NCBI GenBank assembly: GCA_026988355.1
Contig: JALSLK010000087.1
Location: forward strand, 1-39,626
DNA: 39,626 bases
From: Flavobacteriaceae bacterium
GTDB lineage: Bacteria; Bacteroidota; Bacteroidia; Flavobacteriales; Flavobacteriaceae
Direction: 5' to 3'
Below, piece after piece: positions 1 through 8,344 of the stretch (the stretch's first letter is position 1; each line of letters starts with the position of its first letter). The notes beneath the pieces are model-generated. The model was not told the origin of the DNA, made no database searches, and was given only the letters and a program-made list of their open reading frames with translations. The position numbers and the translations under genes were made by a program.

Positions 1-94
1 ATGCTTCCTCTTCTGTAAAAACATATTCTTTCTCTTTTTTACAAGAAAAAATAGAAATCAAAACAAATGTATAAACAGCAATTTTTATATTCAT
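1..94 (-). CDS. Lipoprotein N-terminus, gene cut by window edge
   Basis: Reading leftwards from an ATG at 94, the frame stays open for 31 codons to the window edge. It begins MNIKIAVYTFVLISIFSCKK, a classic lipoprotein signal: a basic start, a hydrophobic core, and a lipobox (I-F-S-C) with Cys18 as the expected acylated residue. The following residues are charged (KKEKEY), as usual after the lipid anchor. The product is inferred to be anchored to the inner or outer membrane. It lies 82 bases downstream of dnaG on the same strand and could be read through from it. The rest of the protein is outside the window, so no family can be assigned. Confidence 0.7.
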   Translation of the reverse strand, partial: MNIKIAVYTFVLISIFSCKKEKEYVFTEEEA

Positions 95-127
95 TTTTAA
101 TAATTATATCCACCTTTTACACTCACC

Positions 128-159
128 CCATGATTCCTGACACTTCGGAAAAATCACGG
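128..159 (-). other. Hairpin between dnaG and the lipoprotein gene
   Basis: The arms ccatgattcc (128-137) and ggaaaaatcacgg (147-159) can pair on the minus-strand transcript with one G-U pair and a three-base bulge, enclosing a nine-base loop. No T-run follows, so this is not a good intrinsic terminator. It could be an mRNA end or processing structure downstream of dnaG. Low confidence. Confidence 0.3.
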
Positions 160-176
160 TATGAGTTATTCAAATT

Positions 177-2123
177 TTAAACAACTCGTGCTAATTTATC
201 AAAAAGTAATTTTTTTAAATCGGTATAATTTTTTACCAACTCTAAATCGGAATGTCGATTTTCTGAATTTAGAATACTATTTTTTATTTCTTCTATTTTT
301 TGTTCGATTAAAACACGTCTTATATTATATACTGCATCCATTACTAACTTAGATAATTGCTTTTCTTTGGTTTTTACCATAATGTGTTTGCTTTCCCAAT
401 CGCTTAAAATATATTGTTCATCATTCATCAATAAATCACTTACGGTCATGCTAATATTTGGATTTTCGTGATTTATTAATTGTTCTATAGAAATTCGTTC
501 GTCTTGGTTTAATTGTGGTATTATTTCTGCATAAATTACTTTGAATATATCGTTTGTAAATTCTATTTCATCGTCTTGGAGATGCAAAAATATTTCTTTG
601 GATACGGTATTTGAAAATATTTTTTTTACTACTATAAATTCTCCTTCTTCGTTTTCTTCATCTACATAATCTACAAAGTCAGTTTTTTTATTTCCATACA
701 ATAATAATATTTCTATGATGTGTTTTTCTAATATATTTAACTGATTTACTTTAGCTAATTTTGGTTGTTCTTTTACTACTTCTAAAGGTTTTATTTGTGT
801 TCTTTTACCTTCATCACGCTCATTTTTATTTCGTATTTGTGCCAATTCTCCAAACAATACTTTTTCGGATATTTGCATAATGGTTGCACATTCTTGTACA
901 TACACTTCTCGTTGAATTGCGCTTGGTATTTTTGCTATACTTTGTACTATTTCTCGTATTAATCCTGCTTTTTTTACTGGATCATTTGCTGCATCTTTTA
1001 GTAATAACGAGACTTTAAATTGTATGAAATCTTGTGCATTTTCGGTCAAGTACGTTTTTAATTCTTCGGTAGAAACACTTTTGGCAAAACTATCTGGATC
1101 TTCGCCATCTGGAAAAGCCACAACTTTTACGTTCATGCCTTGTTCTAAGATTAAATCTATTCCTCGAATCGATGCTCTTATTCCTGCTGCATCGCCATCA
1201 AAAAGTACGGTTATATTATTGGTTAATCTACTTACTAATCGTATTTGGTCTGCTGTTAATGCCGTTCCTGAGGATGCTACGGTATTATGTACGCCATTTT
1301 GATCAAAAGATATTACGTCTGTATATCCTTCTACCAAATAACAATTATCTTCTTTTGCTATGGCTTGTTTTGCATGATAAATTCCATATAAAATTTTACT
1401 TTTATGGTAGATTTCACTTTCTGGCGAATTGAGATATTTTGCTGCTTTTTTGTCGGTTTTTAAAATTCGTCCTCCAAAGCCTAATACACGTCCAGACATG
1501 GAGTGTATTGGAAACAATACACGTCCTTTAAATCGGTCAAACTGCTTGGTTGCTTTTACAATGGTCAATCCTGTTTTTTCTAAAAACTCCAAACTATATT
1601 TGTTCTTTAGTGCTTCATCGGTAAAGGCAGACCATTCGTCTAATGCATATCCTAGTTCAAACTTTTTGATGGTCTCATCGGTAAATCCTCTTTCTTTAAA
1701 ATAAGACAATCCAATGGCTTTTCCTTTTGGATTTTCTAATAATACTTTATGAAAATAATCCTTGGCATATTCGGATACCAAATACATACTTTCTCTTGCG
1801 GATTGTTGTTGTTTTTGCTCATCTGTCTGTTCGGTTTCTTCAATTTCGATATTGTATTTTTTTGCCAAATATCGTATTGCTTCTGGATACGAATAATGCT
1901 CGTGTTCCATTAAAAAAGAAATGACATTTCCGCCTTTTCCTGTACTAAAATCTTTCCATATTTGCTTTACTGGAGAAACCATAAAGGATGGCGTTTTTTC
2001 GTCTACAAATGGACTCAACCCTTTAAAGTTACTTCCTGCTTTTTTTAAATGTACGAACTCTCCAATAACCTCTTCTAAACGAGCGGCTTCAAATACTTGA
2101 TCTATGGTGGTTCTGTTTATCAT
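177..2123 (-). CDS. dnaG: DNA primase DnaG (zinc ligands absent)
   Basis: DNA primase makes the RNA primers for Okazaki fragments and works with the DnaB helicase. The 648-residue length is normal. The N-terminal CHC2-type zinc-ribbon fold is recognisable (GLSPF at 35-39, EKTPSF at 42-47, GKGGN at 62-66), but the four usual Cys/His ligand positions read Ser37, Val40, Asp58 and Thr61. The TOPRIM core is intact: Glu265 in LVEGYTDV, and Asp309 and Asp311 in LFDGDAAG, followed by FPDGEDPDSF. The C-terminal part (about 430-648) is divergent and presumably binds helicase. The start is the ATG at 2123, which gives a typical primase beginning (INRTTIDQVFEAA). A full-consensus promoter lies just upstream, so it is transcribed separately from clpX. 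Confidence 0.96.
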   Translation of the reverse strand: MINRTTIDQVFEAARLEEVIGEFVHLKKAGSNFKGLSPFVDEKTPSFMVSPVKQIWKDFSTGKGGNVISFLMEHEHYSYPEAIRYLAKKYNIEIEETEQTDEQKQQQSARESMYLVSEYAKDYFHKVLLENPKGKAIGLSYFKERGFTDETIKKFELGYALDEWSAFTDEALKNKYSLEFLEKTGLTIVKATKQFDRFKGRVLFPIHSMSGRVLGFGGRILKTDKKAAKYLNSPESEIYHKSKILYGIYHAKQAIAKEDNCYLVEGYTDVISFDQNGVHNTVASSGTALTADQIRLVSRLTNNITVLFDGDAAGIRASIRGIDLILEQGMNVKVVAFPDGEDPDSFAKSVSTEELKTYLTENAQDFIQFKVSLLLKDAANDPVKKAGLIREIVQSIAKIPSAIQREVYVQECATIMQISEKVLFGELAQIRNKNERDEGKRTQIKPLEVVKEQPKLAKVNQLNILEKHIIEILLLYGNKKTDFVDYVDEENEEGEFIVVKKIFSNTVSKEIFLHLQDDEIEFTNDIFKVIYAEIIPQLNQDERISIEQLINHENPNISMTVSDLLMNDEQYILSDWESKHIMVKTKEKQLSKLVMDAVYNIRRVLIEQKIEEIKNSILNSENRHSDLELVKNYTDLKKLLFDKLARVV

Positions 2124-2140
2124 TTATTTGGATTGTTTTA

Positions 2141-2170
2141 CAAAGATAATTGTTTCATAGAGATACACAA
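2141..2170 (-). promoter_or_regulatory. dnaG promoter (Bacteroidota type)
   Basis: On the minus strand TTG (2170-2168) is followed after exactly 19 bases by TATCTTTG (2148-2141), a full match to the Bacteroidota pattern TTG-N19-TAnnTTTG. The predicted start site is about 10-15 bases upstream of the dnaG ATG. Confidence 0.7.
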
Positions 2171-2207
2171 AGTTACGTAGAGATTCAGAAAGTTTTATAT
2201 TATTTTG

Positions 2208-2236
2208 AAAAAAAAGAGGTCACAATTTGTGACCTC
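2208..2236 (-). terminator. Intrinsic terminator of clpX
   Basis: Inverted repeat gaggtcaca (2216-2224) / tgtgacctc (2228-2236) forms a perfect 9-bp stem with a three-base loop. On the minus strand it is followed by eight T (A-run 2208-2215). It lies downstream of clpX and upstream of the dnaG promoter, separating the two units. Confidence 0.85.
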
Positions 2237-2309
2237 AAAATTATATTTTTAATTTAAAAATTTTACTTCTATATAATTCTAGCAGCACAATTCTGAATTT
2301 AGAATAACA

Positions 2310-3560
2310 TTAAGAAACCGCTTTCAATTTTTTCATTTTCTTTTGTGTCAATTTATCTTCTGCATATTTTCTCGTTACTTTCAATTCGGCAACATCTGTC
2401 CCTGGTAATTCGTACATAGCATCGGTTAAAATAGCTTCACAAAGCGAACGCAATCCTCGTGCTCCTAATTTATATTCTAATGCTTTTTCTACCATAAACT
2501 GCAATGCTTTTTCATCTACTTTTAATGTAACGCCATCCATTGCAAACAATTTGGTGTATTGTTTTATAAGCGAATTTTTTGGTTCTGTTAAAATAGATCG
2601 TAAAGTTTTTGCATCTAAAGGATACATATAAGTAAGTACTGGCAAACGACCAACAATCTCTGGTATTAACCCAAAGTCTCTAATGTCTTTTGGTATAACG
2701 TATTGCAATAAATTTTCGGTATCTACTTTGTCATCGGATAAAGATGCAGAATATCCAACGGCTTGCATATTTAATCGCTGTCCGATAATTCGTTCTATAC
2801 CATCAAAAGCTCCTCCTGCAATAAATAAAATATTTTGCGTATTTACTTGTGTGAATTTTTGATCTGGATGCTTTCTTCCTCCTTTTGGCGGTACATTAAC
2901 AACTGTTCCTTCTAATAATTTTAGTAAGGCTTGTTGTACGCCTTCTCCAGATACATCTCTTGTTATGGATGGATTTGCTGATTTACGTGCAATTTTATCA
3001 ATTTCATCGATAAATACGATTCCTTTTTCTGCTTTTTTTACATCGTAATCGGCTGCTTGTAATAAACGTGTTAATATGGTTTCTACATCTTCCCCTACAT
3101 AACCTGCTTCTGTTAAAACCGTAGCATCTACGATTGCAAAAGGCACATTTAACATTCTTGCAATGGTTTTTACTACTAAGGTTTTTCCAGTTCCTGTTTC
3201 TCCAACCATAATGATATTACTTTTCTCTAATTCTATATCTTCTTCGTCTTCTGTTGGAACTTGTAACAATCTTTTATAATGATTGTAAACTGCTACTGAC
3301 ATTACTTTTTTAGTTTGCTCTTGTCCAATAACATATTCATCTAAAAAGGCTTTAATTTCTTTTGGAATTCGCAATACCAACTCCGCAGATAATCCTTTAG
3401 TTTCTGCTTCTCCAGAAAGAACCTCTTCCAAAACAATACCATGTGCTTGTTCGATACATCTATCACAAATATGTGCATCTAAACCTGCTATTAATAAATT
3501 TGTTTCCGATTTTTTACGTGCACAAAATGAACACTCTAAAATTTCCTCTTTATTTGCCAT
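2310..3560 (-). CDS. clpX: ClpX, ATP-dependent unfoldase of ClpXP
   Basis: A hexameric AAA+ unfoldase that recognises, unfolds and threads substrates into ClpP. At 416 residues the length is standard. The N-terminal C4 zinc domain is intact (Cys10, Cys13, Cys32, Cys35). Walker A is GETGTGKT (120-127), the pore loop GYVG is at 153-156, Walker B is IVFIDE (181-186), and the RKH loop is at 229-231. Sensor 2 (GARGLRS) is present near the C-terminus. The ClpP-docking loop, IGF in E. coli, appears to read VGY at 268-270. It lies 128 bases downstream of clpP on the same strand, so co-expression is likely, and is followed by a strong terminator. Confidence 0.97.
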   Translation of the reverse strand: MANKEEILECSFCARKKSETNLLIAGLDAHICDRCIEQAHGIVLEEVLSGEAETKGLSAELVLRIPKEIKAFLDEYVIGQEQTKKVMSVAVYNHYKRLLQVPTEDEEDIELEKSNIIMVGETGTGKTLVVKTIARMLNVPFAIVDATVLTEAGYVGEDVETILTRLLQAADYDVKKAEKGIVFIDEIDKIARKSANPSITRDVSGEGVQQALLKLLEGTVVNVPPKGGRKHPDQKFTQVNTQNILFIAGGAFDGIERIIGQRLNMQAVGYSASLSDDKVDTENLLQYVIPKDIRDFGLIPEIVGRLPVLTYMYPLDAKTLRSILTEPKNSLIKQYTKLFAMDGVTLKVDEKALQFMVEKALEYKLGARGLRSLCEAILTDAMYELPGTDVAELKVTRKYAEDKLTQKKMKKLKAVS

Positions 3561-3643
3561 GCTTATCTTAAATCCTTCTCTGCTAAAATTGCTAGTAGAA
3601 GGTACTTTATATTAATTATTATTTACTTTTTTTATTCAAAACG

Positions 3644-3686
3644 CCATTCTACGAATAATTTTTTCCTTTTTAGAAGGTTAGAATGG
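3644..3686 (-). other. Inverted repeat in the clpP-clpX spacer
   Basis: CCATTCTA (3644-3651) and TAGAATGG (3679-3686) form an 8-bp stem just after the clpP stop on the minus-strand transcript. A small CCTT/AAGG hairpin is nested in the loop. There is no T-run directly after, so it is more likely an RNA-processing or stability element between clpP and clpX than a terminator. Confidence 0.35.
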
Positions 3687-3688
3687 GA

Positions 3689-4348
3689 CTATTTTCTTAC
3701 CAATACTTCATCAATCATTCCGTATTTTTTTGCTTCGTCTGCCTTCATCCAATAATCACGATCGGAATCTTTTTGTACTTTATCAAACGTCTGACCTGAA
3801 TGTTTTGATATTATTTGATATAATTCATCTTTTAATTTTAATATCTCTCTTGCCGTAATCTCAATATCACTTGCTTGTCCTTGTGCTCCACCTAATGGTT
3901 GGTGTATCATAATTCGAGAATGTGGTAATGCAGAACGTTTTCCTTCTTGACCTGCACACATTAAAACTGCTGCCATAGACGCTGCCATTCCTGTACAAAT
4001 CGTATTTATTTCTGGCTTTATAAATTGCATGGTATCGTAAATTCCTAAACCTGCATATACGCCTCCTCCTGGAGAATTTATATATATAGAAATATCTTTA
4101 TTTGCATCTACACTTTCTAAAAATAATAATTGTGCTTGTATGATATTTGCAACATAATCGTCTACTGCGGTTCCTAAAAATATAATACGATCCATCATTA
4201 AACGTGAAAATACATCCATTTGTGTCATATTTAGCTGACGCTCTTCGATAATATATGGTGTAACACTACTTACTATTTTGTCATAATGCATGCTGCTAAT
4301 TCCATGTTTTTTAGTCGCAAATTTTCTAAATTCTTTTCCGTAATTCAT
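3689..4348 (-). CDS. clpP: ClpP serine protease subunit
   Basis: Tetradecameric serine peptidase, the proteolytic partner of ClpX. The 219 residues include the catalytic triad Ser124 (in GMAASMAA), His149 (in IMIHQP) and Asp198 (in DSDRDYWM), with the spacings (25 and 49) seen in E. coli ClpP. The oxyanion/strand motif NSPGGGVYAG is at 91-100. A short N-terminal propeptide of about 15-30 residues is probable. Trigger factor (tig), a common neighbour of clpP, is not next to it here: the divergent upstream gene encodes an IPExxxVDY protein. Confidence 0.97.
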   Translation of the reverse strand: MNYGKEFRKFATKKHGISSMHYDKIVSSVTPYIIEERQLNMTQMDVFSRLMMDRIIFLGTAVDDYVANIIQAQLLFLESVDANKDISIYINSPGGGVYAGLGIYDTMQFIKPEINTICTGMAASMAAVLMCAGQEGKRSALPHSRIMIHQPLGGAQGQASDIEITAREILKLKDELYQIISKHSGQTFDKVQKDSDRDYWMKADEAKKYGMIDEVLVRK

Positions 4349-4379
4349 TAATTAAAATTTAAGATTATTAAGTATTTGT

Positions 4380-4399
4380 ACCAATAACCAACTATTGGT
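4380..4399 (-). promoter_or_regulatory. Inverted repeat in the clpP leader
   Basis: ACCAATA (4380-4386) and TATTGGT (4393-4399) form a perfect 7-bp inverted repeat with a six-base spacer, starting 31 bases upstream of the clpP ATG. It could be an operator or a leader hairpin in the clpP mRNA. No regulator can be named. Confidence 0.35.
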
Positions 4400-4483
4400 T
4401 TTAATCGGTAAATATAATAACATTATTATTAATACAAGTGTTTTTTACCGAAAACGATTTCGCAAAAATTGTTAGCACAACTC

Positions 4484-4491
4484 CAAAACTA
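4484..4491 (-). promoter_or_regulatory. Candidate clpP -7 box
   Basis: Minus-strand TAGTTTTG (4491-4484) matches TAnnTTTG. No TTG is seen at the usual distance upstream. Use of this box would give a clpP leader of about 130 bases containing the inverted repeat at 4380-4399. Confidence 0.3.
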
Positions 4492-4518
4492 TACTTAATT
4501 TAGCCTAAAATTTTTTGA

Positions 4519-4986
4519 ATGGCTAAAAAACATTTCTTAAAAACGGAATTTGAACACAACTATTTTCTAATTGCTATTAAAAGCGTTTTGGAAGATTATC
4601 GATTCGCTTATTATCTAAATAATACATTTGATTTACAATTCAAAAAAGAAGACTTTAGTTTAAACTTTTCTAGTGATAATGGCGAATTTCCTGTATTTGG
4701 ATTTGAAAACATGCTTACAAATACCTATTGGAATTTAATTGTAAATAAACAAGTGATTGAAAAAAAAGTGAATCCAAATGTTTTTAGTCTATTTGAAGAA
4801 ATATCGAATACTTATATTTTAATTCCAGAAGAAAAAACAGTCGATTATTTTATAAAAATTGAAAGTGATTTTAGTAAAAAAGAAAAAGAAATTTTAATAA
4901 AAAAAATAAATACAATACATAAAGTTATTACTTCTTATGAGATTAATCCAAACGATTTAAAATCAAAAGAAATTTTAATTTTTTAA
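4519..4986 (+). CDS. IPExxxVDY family protein
   Basis: A 155-residue soluble protein with no signal peptide or membrane segment. It carries the family-defining motif as IPEEKTVDY (102-110). This family is confined to Bacteroidota, typically lies next to pyruvate kinase, and has no assigned function. Here it lies 59 bases before pyk on the same strand, probably in one transcript. The C-terminal third is lysine- and isoleucine-rich and probably helical. A role linked to pyruvate kinase is suggested only by the conserved neighbourhood. Confidence 0.85.
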   Translation: MAKKHFLKTEFEHNYFLIAIKSVLEDYRFAYYLNNTFDLQFKKEDFSLNFSSDNGEFPVFGFENMLTNTYWNLIVNKQVIEKKVNPNVFSLFEEISNTYILIPEEKTVDYFIKIESDFSKKEKEILIKKINTIHKVITSYEINPNDLKSKEILIF

Positions 4987-5045
4987 CCTTGATTATTGCA
5001 TAAATTGCAAATTCTGTAATCCATAAATGGATAAAACAACAACAA

Positions 5046-6473
5046 ATGAAACAAAACAAAAAAACAAAAATAGTTGCAACCTTAGGTCCTGCTTGCGATA
5101 GTCCAAAAAAAATAAGAGCGTTGAGCATTGCTGGTGTAAATGTTTTTAGAATAAATTTTTCGCATGCCAATTACGATAATGTGATTAAAACGATTATTGA
5201 AATTCGTAAAATGAATGCAGAACTTGGTCATAATGTTGCTATTTTAGCAGATTTACAAGGTCCTAAATTACGTGTTGGAAATATGGGCGACGGTGTACAA
5301 TTAAAAGCTGGAGATGTTTTTACTTTTACTACGAATACATGCGAAGGAAACAAAGAAATGGCATACATGACTTACCAAGATTTCCCAAAAGATGTAAAGG
5401 TTGGAGAAATTATTCTAGTCGATGATGGCAAAATGAGTTTTGAAGTTTTGGAAACCAACTCTGTAGACAAAGTAAAAACAAAAGTTTTAGTTGACGGAAT
5501 TCTTCGATCTAAAAAAGGAGTTAATTTACCAAATACAAATATTTCGCAACCTGCTTTAACTCAAAAAGATATTAAAGATGCGATTTTTGCGATTTCTCAA
5601 GAAGTAGATTGGATTGCACTTTCTTTTGTTAGAACTGCAAATGATTTAACAGAATTAAACAATTTAATTGAAAAACATTCCGATTGTAAAATTCCAATTA
5701 TTGCAAAAATTGAAAAACCCGAAGCAGTAAAAAATATCGATGAAATAATTAATAATTGTGATGGCTTAATGGTTGCTCGAGGCGATTTAGGTGTAGAACT
5801 ACCTATGGAAGAAGTTCCTTTAATTCAAAAAATGTTAGTTGAAAAGGCGAAATCTGCAAGAATTCCTGTTATTATTGCTACACAGATGATGGAAACCATG
5901 ATTACCAATTCTGTACCAACTAGAGCCGAAGTTAATGACGTTGCAAATTCTATTATGGACGGAGCAGATGCTGTGATGCTTTCTGGCGAGACCTCTATTG
6001 GTAAACATCCAATACGTGTTATCAACCAAATGCGTAGAATTATCGAAAAAGTAGAAGATTCTCCTCGAATTAATGTACCACAAAAAGCACCGCATATTAG
6101 AACAGATAGATACCTAACAAAGTCTATTTGTTACCATGCTGCTCTTATGGCTAATGATGTAGAAGCTAGAGCAATACAAACATTAACAAACAGTGGTTAC
6201 ACCGCTTTTCAAATTTCTGCTTGGCGACCTAGTGCAAACATTCTAGCCTACACGTCTAACAGGCGAATTTTATCTCGATTAAATTTGCTTTGGGGAGTGA
6301 AAGCTTTCTTTTATGACAAAATGGAATCCACAGATCAAACCATTAAAGATTTAGAAGAAATTGCAAAAAAAGAAGGTTATGTTATTGAAAATGATTTGGT
6401 AATTACCTTATCTTCAATGCCTGTACAAGAAAAAGGAATGGTAAATACATTGCGATTAACGGAGATTAAATAA
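5046..6473 (+). CDS. pyk: Pyruvate kinase
   Basis: Converts phosphoenolpyruvate and ADP to pyruvate and ATP, the last step of glycolysis; cytosolic. The 475 residues show the usual order of motifs: KTKIVATLGPA at the N-terminus, FRINFSH (34-40), LADLQGPKLRVG, catalytic Lys221 in IIAKIEKPEA with metal ligand Glu223, and GDLGVELP with metal ligand Asp247. The signature ATQMMETM...PTRAEV follows and the C-terminal regulatory domain is present. The ATG at 5046 precedes a normal N-terminus (MKQNKKTKIVATLG). It is probably co-transcribed with the IPExxxVDY gene. Confidence 0.97.
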   Translation: MKQNKKTKIVATLGPACDSPKKIRALSIAGVNVFRINFSHANYDNVIKTIIEIRKMNAELGHNVAILADLQGPKLRVGNMGDGVQLKAGDVFTFTTNTCEGNKEMAYMTYQDFPKDVKVGEIILVDDGKMSFEVLETNSVDKVKTKVLVDGILRSKKGVNLPNTNISQPALTQKDIKDAIFAISQEVDWIALSFVRTANDLTELNNLIEKHSDCKIPIIAKIEKPEAVKNIDEIINNCDGLMVARGDLGVELPMEEVPLIQKMLVEKAKSARIPVIIATQMMETMITNSVPTRAEVNDVANSIMDGADAVMLSGETSIGKHPIRVINQMRRIIEKVEDSPRINVPQKAPHIRTDRYLTKSICYHAALMANDVEARAIQTLTNSGYTAFQISAWRPSANILAYTSNRRILSRLNLLWGVKAFFYDKMESTDQTIKDLEEIAKKEGYVIENDLVITLSSMPVQEKGMVNTLRLTEIK

Positions 6474-6520
6474 TAGTTCAAATCTATTTAGCGCATTTTG
6501 AAATTGAATTGGTATTATTT

Positions 6521-7150
6521 CTATTTCCTTCCAAAATCTGCTGGAATTTCTCCCCACGCTTTGGTTTCCCATTTTAGTATCTTATTTGGGTATGTATTAT
6601 TTTTCAACCAAAGAATTGCTCTATCTACCAAGGTAAATACTTTTTTATTTGTAGCGGTTCTTTTTATGGTGGTCTTTATTGCTTTTCGCTTTACCCAACT
6701 TATTGCGGTTCTACTATCGGAATATATGGATACATCTAATTTATGCTGTTTGCAATAGGCTAATCCGTGTACTAATGCTAAAAATTCCATTAAATTGTTA
6801 CTTCCTCCATTAAAAGGGCCTTGTTTAAACAGTTTTGTTTTTGTATCGGTATAAACACCTTGGTATTCTGCCACTCCTTTATTATTACAAGCACCATCTA
6901 CCGAAATCGTATTTTGTATTGGTGTACCAATTCGCAATAATTCTTCTTTTGAAATGGTTATTTCTTTGTCTTTTTTACCAATATAGTCTGTATAATTTCC
7001 TTTAAAAGCTTTTTCTGCATTTTCTTTTAATACAAAAGATTTGTATTTTGCACCAACAAAACCTTCAATTTGCTTTTTACAGGTGTTCCAAGAAGTATAA
7101 ATGCCTTTTTTTTTACCTTCCCAAACTACATAAAATTTCTTTTTTGCCAT
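6521..7150 (-). CDS. Ribonuclease H with N-terminal viroplasmin domain
   Basis: Degrades the RNA strand of RNA:DNA hybrids such as R-loops and replication primers. The first ~55 residues are a viroplasmin/caulimovirus-type hybrid-binding domain (FYVVWEGKKKGIYTSW, then CKKQIEGFVGAKYKSF), as in eukaryotic RNase H1. The catalytic domain follows with all four acidic residues: Asp85 (ISVDGACNNKG), Glu122 (NNLMEFLAL), Asp145 (IYSDSRTA) and Asp205 (WGEIPADFGRK). It is complete at 209 residues. It is convergent with pyk and lies 127 bases downstream of purN on the same strand. Confidence 0.92.
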   Translation of the reverse strand: MAKKKFYVVWEGKKKGIYTSWNTCKKQIEGFVGAKYKSFVLKENAEKAFKGNYTDYIGKKDKEITISKEELLRIGTPIQNTISVDGACNNKGVAEYQGVYTDTKTKLFKQGPFNGGSNNLMEFLALVHGLAYCKQHKLDVSIYSDSRTAISWVKRKAIKTTIKRTATNKKVFTLVDRAILWLKNNTYPNKILKWETKAWGEIPADFGRK

Positions 7151-7277
7151 AATTCTAAATCTTAAATAGGTTTTTTATACTATTTTTCATTATTTATCTC
7201 GATACAATTTTTCTTCGTTATCGCTATAAAAAATCACTCGATAAAACGTTATTCTAAAAATCATTTTTCATTTTCCG

Positions 7278-7856
7278 TTATTTACTTCTCATTTCTCCTA
7301 AAACAAGTTTTTTAATCACTTTTGGGAAATTATCCATTTCTAATTCGTGAATTTTCGTTGCTACCTCATTCGCATCCGCATCAATTGCTAATTGTACACT
7401 TTTTTGAAAAATAATTGCTCCCTCATCGTAATTTTCATTGACATAATGAATTGTAATACCTGTTTCTTTTTCCTTGTTTGCAATAACAGCATTATGAATA
7501 TGCATTCCGTACATACCTTTCCCTCCATATTTTGGTAATAATGCAGGATGAATATTAATAATTTTATTTGGGAACGCAGCAATAATTTTTTGAGGTATTT
7601 TCCATAAAAATCCAGCAAGAATAATATAGTCGGCTTCGTCTTTTAAAAAATTTAATATTTTATTCGTTGTAAAAAAATCACTTTTAGAAAATAGTATATT
7701 ACTGACATTTAAACGATTACATCTATCAATAACTTTGGCATTCTTATTGTTAGTAAGCACATGAACAACTTTAATAGTATTGCTTTTTTGAAAAAACTCG
7801 ATGATGTTTTCGGCATTTGATCCAGAACCAGAGGCAAAAATTAATAAACGTTTCAT
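7278..7856 (-). CDS. purN: Phosphoribosylglycinamide formyltransferase PurN
   Basis: Transfers a formyl group from 10-formyltetrahydrofolate to GAR, the third step of purine biosynthesis. The 192 residues include the nucleotide-binding start FASGSGSNAENI and the catalytic trio Asn101, His103 (in IINIHPALLP) and Asp144 (in VNENYDEGAII). The substrate loop KYGGKGMYG is present. It is divergent from acpP across a 164-base region. An AIR synthase (PurM family) of the same pathway is in this window at about 35.4 kb, so the pathway genes are scattered. Confidence 0.95.
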   Translation of the reverse strand: MKRLLIFASGSGSNAENIIEFFQKSNTIKVVHVLTNNKNAKVIDRCNRLNVSNILFSKSDFFTTNKILNFLKDEADYIILAGFLWKIPQKIIAAFPNKIINIHPALLPKYGGKGMYGMHIHNAVIANKEKETGITIHYVNENYDEGAIIFQKSVQLAIDADANEVATKIHELEMDNFPKVIKKLVLGEMRSK

Positions 7857-7960
7857 TAAAAATAGTATTTTAGCAGTTCACAAAAAAAAGAATTATTATT
7901 AACAATTTGAGTATTAAAAACATTTTTATTAATTTGGTACTCATAAAAAACCGAGGTAGA

Positions 7961-7990
7961 TTGTAAATACAAATTAATTGTTTACTTTTG
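7961..7990 (+). promoter_or_regulatory. acpP promoter (Bacteroidota type)
   Basis: TTG (7961-7963), exactly 19 bases, then TACTTTTG (7983-7990): a full match to TTG-N19-TAnnTTTG. The predicted start site is near 7995, giving an A-rich leader of about 26 bases before the acpP ATG with no Shine-Dalgarno sequence. Confidence 0.8.
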
Positions 7991-8020
7991 CCACGTAATC
8001 AAAATTAAAAAATTAAAATT

Positions 8021-8254
8021 ATGTCAGACATTACATCAAGAGTAAAGGCTATTATCGTTGACAAATTAGGTGTAGACGAAAATGAAGTAACTAACGAAGC
8101 GAACTTTACTAACGATTTAGGTGCAGATTCATTAGATACTGTAGAATTAATTATGGAATTCGAAAAAGAATTTGATATTCAAATTCCAGATGACCAAGCG
8201 GAAAATATAGCAACTGTTGGTCAAGCAGTAACTTATATAGAAGGAGCTAAATAG
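8021..8254 (+). CDS. acpP: Acyl carrier protein
   Basis: Carries growing fatty-acyl chains on a 4'-phosphopantetheine arm. At 77 residues it is the usual size and very acidic. The prosthetic-group serine is Ser37 in [10 protein letters not shown], the universal site. It is first in an acpP-fabF-rnc series and has the strongest promoter match in the window. A long hairpin follows before fabF, consistent with much higher acpP than fabF transcript levels. Confidence 0.98.
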   Translation: MSDITSRVKAIIVDKLGVDENEVTNEANFTNDLGADSLDTVELIMEFEKEFDIQIPDDQAENIATVGQAVTYIEGAK

Positions 8255-8271
8255 TAATTAAATTACTTATT

Positions 8272-8318
8272 AAAAATTACGAGTGTTGCTTTGTTAAAGT
8301 TAATACTCGTAATTTTTT
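8272..8318 (+). terminator. Terminator or attenuator between acpP and fabF
   Basis: AAAAATTACGAGT (8272-8284) pairs perfectly with ACTCGTAATTTTT (8305-8317), a 13-bp stem around a 20-base loop that holds a smaller CTTT/AAAG hairpin, and ends in a T-run. It has the form of an intrinsic terminator. As no clear promoter is seen in the 26 bases before fabF, partial read-through is the likely way fabF and rnc are expressed. Confidence 0.8.
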
Positions 8319-8344
8319 ATTTTAACTAAACAAATTTATTATTA

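Noticed and set aside
1-94. The partial lipoprotein as GldB or another gliding lipoprotein
   Set aside because: Only 31 residues are visible and they show just a generic lipoprotein signal; no gliding-specific sequence can be seen.
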